A stretch of 64,000 nt of DNA, taken from NCBI GenBank assembly GCA_027486555.1, contig JAIXOX010000140.1, positions 1-64,000 of the forward strand, written 5' to 3'. A program made the position numbers and the translations under genes. The notes under the pieces were generated by a model that saw only the letters and a program-made list of their open reading frames with translations, did no database searches and was not told where the DNA came from. Shown here one piece after another: positions 56,310-64,000 of this stretch. The stretch is from Comamonadaceae bacterium. GTDB lineage: Bacteria; Pseudomonadota; Gammaproteobacteria; Burkholderiales; Burkholderiaceae_C. How positions within the stretch are numbered: the stretch's first letter is position 1; each line of letters opens with the position of its first letter.

Positions 56310-56380
56310 TGCGTGGTCCGCAGCGGCACGGTTTGAGTATGCGTGGTCCGCAACGGTATCTTGGGTCTGCGTGGTCCGCA
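56310..56380. repeat. Three copies of a 13-bp near-palindrome
   Basis: TGCGTGGTCCGCA occurs at 56310-56322, 56340-56352 and 56368-56380 (periods 30 and 28). Each is followed by (A/G)CGG(C/T)A. The last copy runs directly into the stem of the hairpin at 56381, whose first bases repeat the sequence after copy 2. The units lie 42-120 bp upstream of boxA. Confidence 0.75.
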
Positions 56381-56452
56381 ACGGTATGGCTGGGGGCCGG
56401 GCACCTCATACTGGGGTACCAGAAATCGGTGCCCGGCCCCCAGCCATACCGT
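56381..56452. repeat. Core-bearing hairpin 1
   Basis: A perfect 25-bp stem (56381-56405 with 56428-56452) encloses a 22-nt loop that reads, on the minus strand, GATTT-CTGG-TACC-CCAG-TATGA. CTGG/CCAG form an inner stem. The core differs at one position from hairpin 3. Confidence 0.85.
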
Positions 56453-56512
56453 CGCTCAGTGCCTGCTTCAACGCCCTGAGTCTAAGGGACCCTGATCGCT
56501 CAGCACACCCAT

Positions 56513-56590
56513 GTCATTGAAAGGGCGAGGGGCGGGTGACGATTTTCGGTACCCCGGTATGAGGAACCCGCCCCTTGCCCTTTCAATGAC
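56513..56590. repeat. Core-bearing hairpin 2
   Basis: A 25-bp stem with one G-T wobble (56513-56537 with 56566-56590; outer part GTCATTGAAAGGGC) encloses a 28-nt core at 56538-56565. Its inner stem is TCGG/CCGG around TACC, a compensatory change relative to the CTGG/CCAG of the other two copies. Confidence 0.85.
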
Positions 56591-56671
56591 CGCCTCACTG
56601 CAAGGCAGTACCTTCAAACCACTGGCAAACCAGTCGTCCTGTGACGTTAAGGACACAGAACCAACCCCATG

Positions 56672-56747
56672 CAGTTGACAGAGGAAGAGGCGGGTGACGA
56701 TTTCTGGTACCCCAGCATGAGGAACCCGCCCCTTCCTCTGTCAACTG
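56672..56747. repeat. Core-bearing hairpin 3
   Basis: A 24-bp stem with one A-C mismatch (outer CAGTTGACAGAGGAAG 56672-56687, inner GGCGGGT 56689-56695) closes on a 28-nt core at 56696-56723. Core and inner stem part match hairpin 2; the outer 16 bp do not. Its right end overlaps the small boxB-proximal hairpin by four bases. Confidence 0.85.
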
Positions 56748-56791
56748 CTGCCCCCGAAACAACAGGGGCAGCAGTCAGATCAGATGATCAA

Positions 56792-58219
<1,428 letters not shown>

Positions 58220-58252
58220 CATGATCTCCTGGGGGGGTTAAATGGGTTTGGG

Positions 58253-58305
58253 GTTGGGCGTTGGGCGTTGAACTCCATCTTCACGCTCAACACTCAACGC
58301 CTAAC
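58253..58305. repeat. Imperfect hairpin between boxC and boxB
   Basis: GTTGGGCGTTGGGCGTTGA (58253-58271) pairs with TCAACACTCAACGCCTAAC (58287-58305) with several mismatches. It fills the 96-bp gap between boxC and boxB and could be a processing or stability element. Confidence 0.5.
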
Positions 58306-58315
58306 GCTGAACGAA

Positions 58316-59974
58316 TCAAACGCGGTTCATGTCGAACTGGACTTTTTCGCCTTTGCCGTAGACCTTCAGGGCACCCTTTTCGCCGACGGCGTTGGGGCGC
58401 TGGAAGATCCAGTTTTGCCAGGCGGTCAGACGACCAAAAATGCGGGTGGCCATGTTTTCCTTCTGGGCAAAACGCAGGTTGGCTTCCAGACCGGTCAGCG
58501 CGTCAGGCGACATGGAAGAGCGCTCTTCCAGGGCCAGGCGAATTTCGTCAGCCCAGTCGATGTCGTCAGGTGCAGCTGTGACCAAGCCTAGGGCCAGTGC
58601 GGCGTCGGCGTCGAGCGCTTGGCCGATGGCGCCGCGTGCGGCTTCCATGGCGGGCACTTCTTCGTAAAAGCGGCGCTGCAGGCGGGTCTGGTCGTTGACC
58701 ATGGGGAAGAAACCGAAGTTCATCTCGCTCAGTTGCAGCTTGGGGGCTTTGTCTGCGTCGTCAGGCAAAGCCAGCATGTAAGCGCGGTCGGCGCAGAACG
58801 CCAACTCGGCCAAGGTGCCGGCAAAGCAAGTGCCTTCTTCGATCAGGGCGAACAGGCTGCGCGAAGACACGTCCATGCGGGCCAGCGTGCGGCGCAGGTG
58901 GCCAATGGTTTCGCGCACCAGCCAGTGGTCTTTGTGCGCCAGCAAGGTGGCGTCAGACGCCAACACGGCAGCGGCATCACCCGCGGTTTTGAGCACCCAA
59001 GTACCAATGTCGAGCTCGTTGGTGCGCATGTGCAGGATGGCGTCGTCGAGTTCGCGCACCATCTGCAGGGGCCACCAGTTCACGCCTGCGGCTTCGATGC
59101 CAGCGATGTCCGTGGGCTGAGCAGTGGCTGGGGCTTTGACGGTGAAGGTGGCGATGCGCTTGGCGCGGTCGATCTCCACAGTGACATTGGTGTAAGTCAG
59201 CGCGTCGGCTGCGATGGTGCGGTTCAAGGGGGTCAATTCCACGCCTTTGACGCCTGCGGTGCGGATGCTGCCAGCGGCCAGTTTTTGGGCACGGGCTTGC
59301 ACGGCTTCTTTGAACACGGCGGGCTTGGCGATCGCATCGACCAGACGCCAGTCCACGGCTTTTTGACCACGCACACCTTCAACGCTGGTGCAGAAGATGT
59401 CGGCCAGGTCGTGGCGCACATGGCGCTTGTCGGTCACACGGGTCAGGCCGCCGGTGCCGGGCAACACGCCGAGCAAAGGCACTTCGGGCAGCGACACGGC
59501 GCTGGAGCGGTCATCGACCAGCACGATTTCATCGCAAGCCAGAGCCAGCTCGTAGCCGCCGCCAGCACAAGCGCCATTCAGGGCCGCGACGAATTTCAGG
59601 CCGTCGTGCTTGCTGGAGTCTTCGATGCCGTTGCGGGTTTCGTTGGTGAACTTGCAAAAGTTCACTTTCCAGCCGTGCGTGGACACACCCAACATGAAGA
59701 TGTTGGCACCGGAGCAGGACACGCGGTCCTTCAAGCTGGTCACCACCACCGAACGCACTTCGGGGTGCTCAAAGCGGATGCGTTGCAATGCGTCGTGCAA
59801 CTCAATGTCCACACCCAGGTCGTAACTGTTGAGCTTGAGTTTGTAACCAGGGCGGATGCCGGCGTCTTCGTTGATGTTGATCGACAAAGTGGCGATTTCG
59901 CCATCAAAGGCAAGGTGGATGTGTTTGTATTGCGAGGGGTTGGTTTGGTAGTCAACCTGGAAAGCTTGCGTCAT
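58316..59974 (-). CDS. boxC: 2,3-epoxybenzoyl-CoA dihydrolase
   Basis: This 552-residue enzyme hydrolytically opens 2,3-epoxybenzoyl-CoA, releasing formate and 3,4-dehydroadipyl-CoA semialdehyde. It belongs to the crotonase superfamily with a long C-terminal extension. Recognisable are DRVSCSGANIFMLGVSTHGWK (oxyanion region), LNGACAGGGYELALACDEIVLVDD and SLPEVPLLGVLPGTGGLTRVTDK. First gene of boxC-boxB-boxA. The formate produced could be used by the adjacent fds genes. Confidence 0.94.
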   Translation of the reverse strand: MTQAFQVDYQTNPSQYKHIHLAFDGEIATLSININEDAGIRPGYKLKLNSYDLGVDIELHDALQRIRFEHPEVRSVVVTSLKDRVSCSGANIFMLGVSTHGWKVNFCKFTNETRNGIEDSSKHDGLKFVAALNGACAGGGYELALACDEIVLVDDRSSAVSLPEVPLLGVLPGTGGLTRVTDKRHVRHDLADIFCTSVEGVRGQKAVDWRLVDAIAKPAVFKEAVQARAQKLAAGSIRTAGVKGVELTPLNRTIAADALTYTNVTVEIDRAKRIATFTVKAPATAQPTDIAGIEAAGVNWWPLQMVRELDDAILHMRTNELDIGTWVLKTAGDAAAVLASDATLLAHKDHWLVRETIGHLRRTLARMDVSSRSLFALIEEGTCFAGTLAELAFCADRAYMLALPDDADKAPKLQLSEMNFGFFPMVNDQTRLQRRFYEEVPAMEAARGAIGQALDADAALALGLVTAAPDDIDWADEIRLALEERSSMSPDALTGLEANLRFAQKENMATRIFGRLTAWQNWIFQRPNAVGEKGALKVYGKGEKVQFDMNRV

Positions 59975-60020
59975 GGGGGTGTCTCCGTTGAGGTCGCTGG
60001 AACTTGAATTCAGTCAAAAA

Positions 60021-60091
60021 TGCATTTCAGTGCATGCTGGCCTGAAGTTTAGTGCACATCAACCCCGCCTGCAACATGCACTTTAATGCAT
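60021..60091 (-). promoter_or_regulatory. boxC: boxC promoter with TGCA operator motifs
   Basis: On the minus strand, -35 TTGCAG (60069-60074) and -10 TAAACT (60046-60051) are 17 bp apart. TGCA occurs at 60021, 60031, 60053, 60070, 60077 and 60087, with two pairs exactly 10 bp apart. ATGCACTTTAATGCAT at 60076-60091 recurs identically in the boxR-boxD gap. TGCA boxes are the known recognition element of BzdR/BoxR regulators. Confidence 0.72.
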
Positions 60092-60133
60092 TTAGTAAGT
60101 GTTTACCCTAGGGAATAGAAATTCACACCCCGA

Positions 60134-61048
60134 TCAAGCGGGTCGTTGCAAATGTTGGCGCACCGAAGTTCGCAGGAGCTCAAAAGCCTGGTCCTCACTG
60201 CGGCCACTGGTGTTGATGGCCATGTCGGCTTTGGAATAAAACGCTGCACGCCCTTCCAGAATGCGCTTGAGATCTTCCATCGCTTCACGGCTGGCGGCCA
60301 TGGGCCGCATGTCGCCTTGCGCGGCAACTCTGTCCATGTGGTCGGTGGCATCTGCCTGCAACCACACCGTGGTGCAATGCGAGAGCAACACATTGAAGTT
60401 GGCCGAATCAGACACCAGCCCGCCGGGCGTGGCAATCACCACCTCGGGGTAAATTTGAATGGCTTCCTCGAGCGCTCGGCGCTCGTAGCGTCGATAGGCA
60501 TTGGCACCGTACAGATTGTGAATCTCGCTGATCTGGCAACCGGCAAATTGCTCGATTTCGCGACTGAGCTCAATGAAAGGAAAGCCCATGTCGTCGGCCA
60601 AGCGCTGACCCAGCGCAGTTTTCCCAGCACCGCGCAAACCAATCAAGGCGATGCGATTTTTGCGCTCTTGCGCGTTACCACCCTCGCCAAACAAATCAAC
60701 CAACTGAACACGGGCACGGCGCAAATCGGCCTCGGTGCGCTGACCCAACAGTTCACGTATCAGCAGCCACTCGGGCGAAGAGGTGGTCACGTCGCCCAGC
60801 AACTCGGCCAAAGAACACTGCAAGGCACTGGCCACTTGCAAGAGCACGAGCACAGACACGTTGCCAGTGCCGTATTCGAGGTTGGCCAAATGGCGTTCAG
60901 AAACTTCTGCGGCCAAAGCCACGGAGCGGCGCGTCATGCCTTGGCGCGAGCGAAGGTTGCGCACCCGTTCGCCCAGCGCCTCCAAAAAAGGATTGCGCTT
61001 GGTTTCTGGCCCGTTCTGATCGGTGGTCAAGCTCGCTTCAGGGATCAT
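60134..61048 (-). CDS. boxR: BoxR-type regulator, XRE domain fused to shikimate-kinase-like domain
   Basis: This 304-residue repressor of benzoate catabolism has an N-terminal XRE helix-turn-helix (LRSRQGMTRRSVALAAEVSERHLANLEYG), a linker, then a shikimate-kinase-like module with P-loop IGLRGAGKTALGQRLA from about residue 135. That module binds benzoyl-CoA as inducer in characterised BzdR/BoxR proteins. It lies between boxC and boxD and both flanks carry TGCA motifs, so it probably autoregulates. ATG at 61048 is used (TTG at 61054 possible). Confidence 0.92.
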   Translation of the reverse strand: MIPEASLTTDQNGPETKRNPFLEALGERVRNLRSRQGMTRRSVALAAEVSERHLANLEYGTGNVSVLVLLQVASALQCSLAELLGDVTTSSPEWLLIRELLGQRTEADLRRARVQLVDLFGEGGNAQERKNRIALIGLRGAGKTALGQRLADDMGFPFIELSREIEQFAGCQISEIHNLYGANAYRRYERRALEEAIQIYPEVVIATPGGLVSDSANFNVLLSHCTTVWLQADATDHMDRVAAQGDMRPMAASREAMEDLKRILEGRAAFYSKADMAINTSGRSEDQAFELLRTSVRQHLQRPA

Positions 61049-61106
61049 TTTCAAAACAGCATCACAAACACAGGGGTAAACCCTAGGATTTCAAGGAACC
61101 CAAAAC

Positions 61107-61147
61107 ATGCACTTTAATGCATACTACGGGGCAAGCACAATAGTGCA
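61107..61147. promoter_or_regulatory. TGCA operator motifs in boxR-boxD gap
   Basis: ATGCACTTTAATGCAT at 61107-61122 is identical to the motif upstream of boxC, with TGCA units 10 bp apart. A third TGCA is at 61144-61147. The site lies between divergent boxR and boxD starts and is the probable BoxR-controlled switch for boxD-bclA. Confidence 0.7.
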
Positions 61148-61252
61148 TGAGGCTCTGTTTATACCGCCAACTGGCGCACAAGGACAAGGCTTGATGGCAT
61201 CAAAGTGCCTAATGCACCCCAATTGATCCGCATCCAAACGAAAGTCCTGCAC

Positions 61253-62821
61253 ATGAACACATGGCTCCCCAACTTTTTCGCAGGCCGCTGGCAAACCGGC
61301 ACCGGCGCAGGCACACCGATGTTTGACCCGGTGCTGGGAACGGAGCTGGCCCGCGTGTCCAGCGCAGGCATCGATCTGGCCGAAGGCTTTGCCTTTGCCC
61401 GCGAACAAGGCGGCGCGGCCCTGCGTGCCCTGAGCTACGGACAACGCGCAGCCCTCCTGGCAAAAATCACCGAAGTGCTGCAAGCCCACCGCGACGCTTA
61501 CTATGAGATCGCCACCGCCAACAGCGGCACCGTGGCCAAAGACTCGGGTGTGGACATCGACGGTGCGATCTTCACCCTGGGCTACTACGCCAAGCAGGGT
61601 GCAGCCTTGGGCGACGCCACACTGCTGCTCGACGGCCAGCGCATCCGCATGGCCAAAGACCCGGCTTTCCAGACCCAGCACATCCAGGTGCCCACACGCG
61701 GCGTGGCGCTGTTCATCAACGCCTTCAACTTCCCCAGCTGGGGCTTGTGGGAAAAAGCCGCTCCGGCCCTGCTGTCGGGCGTGCCGGTCATCATCAAACC
61801 CGCCACCGCCACCGCCTGGCTGACCCAGCGCATGGTGAAAGACGTGGTCGATGCGGGCGTGCTGCCCGTGGGCGCTTTGTCGGTGATTTGCGGCTCGTCC
61901 GCAGGCCTGATGGACCAGCTGCAAGCCTTTGACGTGGTCAGCTTCACCGGCTCGGCCGAGACCGGCAAAATCATCCGCAGCCACCGCGCCGTGACCGAGC
62001 TGTCGGTGCGCTGCAACATCGAAGCCGACAGCCTGAATTCCGCCCTGCTGTCACCAGCCGCGACAGCAGACAGCGAGGCTTTCAAACTGCTGGTGGCCGA
62101 AGTGGCCCGCGAGATGACCGTCAAATCAGGCCAAAAATGCACGGCCATCCGCCGCGTTTTTGTGCCACGCGCCTTGTACCCAGCCGCCGCCGAAGCCATT
62201 GCCGCACGCCTGGCCAAAACCACCGTGGGCAACCCGCGCAACGAGACCGTGCGCATGGGCGCGCTGGTGAGCCAGGAACAAAAGGCCAGCGTGCTGGCGG
62301 GCTTGGCCCAGCTCAAGACCGAAGCCACCGTTTTGTTTGACGGCAGCGCTGCGGGTCTGGTCGATGCCGACGCGGCCAGCGCCTGTGTAGCCCCGGTGCT
62401 GCTGGGTACTGAAACCCCGATGACGGCCAAAGTGCTGCACGCGGTCGAAGTGTTCGGCCCCGTGTCCACCCTGATGCCTTACGACAGCATCGAAGAGGCT
62501 TACGCCATGATCCGCCGGGGCGAAGGCTCGCTGGTGTGCTCGGTCTACAGCGAAGACCCGGCCTTCACCGCACAAGCTTCGGTCGAGCTGGCCAGCAGCC
62601 ACGGGCGTGTGCATGCGATTTCGCCCGACGTGGCGGCCCTGCACAGTGGCCACGGCAACGTGATGCCCATGAGCCTGCACGGCGGCCCAGGCCGCGCCGG
62701 GGGTGGCGAAGAATTGGGAGGCCTCAGGGCACTCAATTTCTACCACCGTCGCACAGCGGTGCAAGGCAGTTCGCTGGCGCTGGATGCGCTGGCGGCACAA
62801 GGCGGCAAGCTGGCCCTCTGA
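61253..62821 (+). CDS. boxD: 3,4-dehydroadipyl-CoA semialdehyde dehydrogenase
   Basis: This 522-residue aldehyde dehydrogenase converts the BoxC product to 3,4-dehydroadipyl-CoA with NADP+. ALDH motifs: NAFNFPSWGLWEKAAPALLSG (substrate/cofactor), VSFTGSAETGK, the glutamate in RCNIEADSLN and the catalytic cysteine in SGQKCTAIRR. ATG at 61253 fits the family N-terminus; a GTG at 61205 is less likely. Precedes bclA. Confidence 0.92.
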   Translation: MNTWLPNFFAGRWQTGTGAGTPMFDPVLGTELARVSSAGIDLAEGFAFAREQGGAALRALSYGQRAALLAKITEVLQAHRDAYYEIATANSGTVAKDSGVDIDGAIFTLGYYAKQGAALGDATLLLDGQRIRMAKDPAFQTQHIQVPTRGVALFINAFNFPSWGLWEKAAPALLSGVPVIIKPATATAWLTQRMVKDVVDAGVLPVGALSVICGSSAGLMDQLQAFDVVSFTGSAETGKIIRSHRAVTELSVRCNIEADSLNSALLSPAATADSEAFKLLVAEVAREMTVKSGQKCTAIRRVFVPRALYPAAAEAIAARLAKTTVGNPRNETVRMGALVSQEQKASVLAGLAQLKTEATVLFDGSAAGLVDADAASACVAPVLLGTETPMTAKVLHAVEVFGPVSTLMPYDSIEEAYAMIRRGEGSLVCSVYSEDPAFTAQASVELASSHGRVHAISPDVAALHSGHGNVMPMSLHGGPGRAGGGEELGGLRALNFYHRRTAVQGSSLALDALAAQGGKLAL

Positions 62822-62826
62822 CCCCC

Positions 62827-62896
62827 TTGTAGGAGCCGCGCCCTCGCGGCGAAAATCCCCAGCAGGCTCATCGCCGCGAGGGCGCGACTCCTACAA
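62827..62896. repeat. REP-like hairpin between boxD and bclA
   Basis: 26-bp arms (62827-62852 and 62871-62896) beginning TTGTAGGAGCCGCGCCC are complementary with a single mismatch; the loop is 18 nt. Same GTAGGAGC family as the element at 12241, but inside an operon, 55 bp before bclA. Confidence 0.8.
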
Positions 62897-62951
62897 AAGA
62901 TTGGCCAATACAGGTCATTTCCACAACAAAGATACCCCGAGGAGACACAAC

Positions 62952-64000
62952 ATGACACGCACTGTGAACGCCCCCAGCACCGACTTCAACTTTGCCCAAC
63001 ACTTGATCGCCACCAACGCCGGGCGCGCAGCCAAAACCGCTTTGATCGACGATGTGGGCACATTGACCTATGGCGAGTTGACCGAGCAGATCCGACGTTT
63101 TGCCGGTGGCCTGCAGGCCATGGGCATCCGGCGCGAAGAGCGCGTGTTGCTGCTCATGCAAGACAGCAGCGACTGGGTCGTGGCCTTTTTGGGTGCGCTC
63201 TATGCAGGTGTGGTGCCGGTGGCGGTCAACACCTTGCTGACGGCCGAAGACTATGCCTTCATGCTGAGCAACAGCCGCGCCCAAGCCGCGCTGGTGTCGG
63301 GGGCCTTGCTGCCCACGCTGCAAGCGGCAATGGATCTGGTCAAAACCGAAGTGCGCCATGTGGTCGTTTCGCGACCCAGCACTGCACTGGCACAGGGCCA
63401 ATTCAACATGGCCGACTTCGTGGCGCAAAACACGCCAGTGTTGCCCGCGCAAACACTGGCCGATGAACCGGCTTTTTGGCTGTATTCGTCGGGCTCCACC
63501 GGCCAACCCAAGGGCACCGTGCACAGCCAGGGCAACTTGTATTGGACGGCCAAGCTGTATGGCCAAGGGGTGCTGAACTTGCAAGAGAACGACACCGTGT
63601 TCTCGGCTGCCAAGCTGTTCTTTGCCTATGGCCTGGGCAACGCCCTCACCTTCCCATTGAGCGTGGGCGCCAGCGTGGTGTTGATGGCCGAGCGCCCCAC
63701 CCCGCAAGCCACCTTCAAGCGCTTGGTCCAGCATCAGCCCACCGTGTTTTATGGCGCGCCCACGGGCTACGGCGGCATGCTGGCCAACCCCGAACTGCCC
63801 ACCAAGAGCCAAGTGGCGTTGCGCCTGTGCTCCTCTGCAGGTGAAGCCCTGCCGCGTGACATTGCCGAGCGCTGGTCCAGTCATTTTGGCTGCGAGATCA
63901 TTGACGGCATTGGTTCGACAGAAATGCTGCACGTTTTCTTGTCCAACCGTCCTGGCGATGTACGGTATGGCACCACCGGCAAGGCGGTGCCTGGCTACGA
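62952..64000 (+). CDS. bclA: Benzoate-CoA ligase, N-terminal part
   Basis: The first ~350 residues of an AMP-forming CoA ligase (ANL superfamily), cut by the window end. It starts MTRTVNAPSTDFNFAQHLIA after AGGAGA. It carries the ATP motif YSSGSTGQPKGTVH near residue 180, AKLFFAYGLGNAL and the GIGSTEMLHVFLSN motif near 318. Placed directly after boxD, it most likely activates benzoate to benzoyl-CoA for the box enzymes. This stretch was found by direct translation since the gene has no stop in the window. Confidence 0.92.
   Translation, partial: MTRTVNAPSTDFNFAQHLIATNAGRAAKTALIDDVGTLTYGELTEQIRRFAGGLQAMGIRREERVLLLMQDSSDWVVAFLGALYAGVVPVAVNTLLTAEDYAFMLSNSRAQAALVSGALLPTLQAAMDLVKTEVRHVVVSRPSTALAQGQFNMADFVAQNTPVLPAQTLADEPAFWLYSSGSTGQPKGTVHSQGNLYWTAKLYGQGVLNLQENDTVFSAAKLFFAYGLGNALTFPLSVGASVVLMAERPTPQATFKRLVQHQPTVFYGAPTGYGGMLANPELPTKSQVALRLCSSAGEALPRDIAERWSSHFGCEIIDGIGSTEMLHVFLSNRPGDVRYGTTGKAVPGY

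Larger units (their letters stand above)
56269..56791. other. Structured boxB-boxA intergenic region
   Basis: This 523-bp stretch has no gene. In transcription order (minus strand) it contains a small 11-bp hairpin (arms 56744-56754 and 56765-56775), two long hairpins with a shared core, a third in opposite core orientation, and three copies of TGCGTGGTCCGCA. It is the only long gap within the box transcript. Confidence 0.8.

Noticed and set aside
56310-56380. CRISPR-like spacing of the TGCGTGGTCCGCA repeats
   Set aside because: Only three 13-bp units, with 15-17 nt between them that are themselves similar, and no cas genes.
56269-56409. N-terminal extension of BoxA through the repeat region
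   Set aside because: The frame is open only because the repeats lack stops; the encoded peptide is Cys/Arg/Pro-rich and unlike BoxA, whose family start is at 56268.

Overview
The window is a gene-dense, GC-rich bacterial chromosome segment. Orphan tripartite-tricarboxylate (Bug) binding proteins, TRAP transporters, a dusB-fis pair, the aerobic box benzoyl-CoA pathway with a BoxR regulator, and NAD-type formate dehydrogenase together point to a betaproteobacterium of the Burkholderiales, most likely near Comamonadaceae. This placement is inferred from gene content, not from a marker gene. Nearly all sequence is coding. No rRNA, tRNA, CRISPR array, transposase or phage gene was seen.

Layout. 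1-5.5 kb: 3' end of hemL, an exported barrel-like protein, an orphan Bug protein, two PIN-type toxin-antitoxin modules around a DUF6172-type gene, and a LysR regulator. 5.6-12.2 kb: divergent from LysR, a two-subunit indolepyruvate:ferredoxin oxidoreductase followed by a TRAP transporter (dctP-Q-M). 12.3-17.4 kb: housekeeping genes rhlE, purH, fis and dusB, plus a third PIN module. 17.7-22.5 kb: an operon of TonB-dependent receptor, YfiR-like periplasmic protein and a hybrid histidine kinase whose sensor segment looks like CHASE8. 23.2-30.1 kb: a seven-gene catabolic operon (CoA-transferase, enoyl-CoA hydratase, quinone reductase-like MDR, two Bug proteins, class II aldolase, D-2-hydroxyacid dehydrogenase) divergent from a GntR/FCD regulator, with a perfect operator-like palindrome between them. 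31-39 kb: another Bug protein, ychF, a lipoprotein, a UbiH-family monooxygenase, dsbC, a DUF3429 protein and an M61 peptidase. 39.2-42.8 kb: phenylacetate genes paaK, paaI and paaG with a PaaR-like operator, and a divergent enoyl-CoA hydratase. 43-54.8 kb: fdhD, a second TRAP transporter with an oversized DctM, an orphan sensor kinase, and formate dehydrogenase fdsA plus a fused fdsG-fdsB. 55-64 kb: the box cluster: boxA, boxB, boxC and boxR on the minus strand, boxD and bclA (truncated by the window end) on the plus strand.

How it works together. BclA would make benzoyl-CoA. BoxAB epoxidises it, BoxC opens the ring and BoxD oxidises the semialdehyde. Phenylacetyl-CoA, made by PaaK from phenylacetate or possibly by the indolepyruvate oxidoreductase from aryl-pyruvates, enters the parallel epoxide route through PaaG, with PaaI as salvage thioesterase. 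The core paaABCDE genes are not in this window. Paired TGCA motifs one helical turn apart flank both box promoter regions and are the likely BoxR sites.

The most unusual signal is in the 523-bp boxB-boxA gap (56269-56791). It holds three long hairpins whose outer stems are unrelated in sequence but whose 22-nt cores are nearly identical and show a compensatory T-A to C-G change. Next to them is a threefold repeat of a 13-bp near-palindrome. Several families of REP-like hairpins are scattered between other genes.
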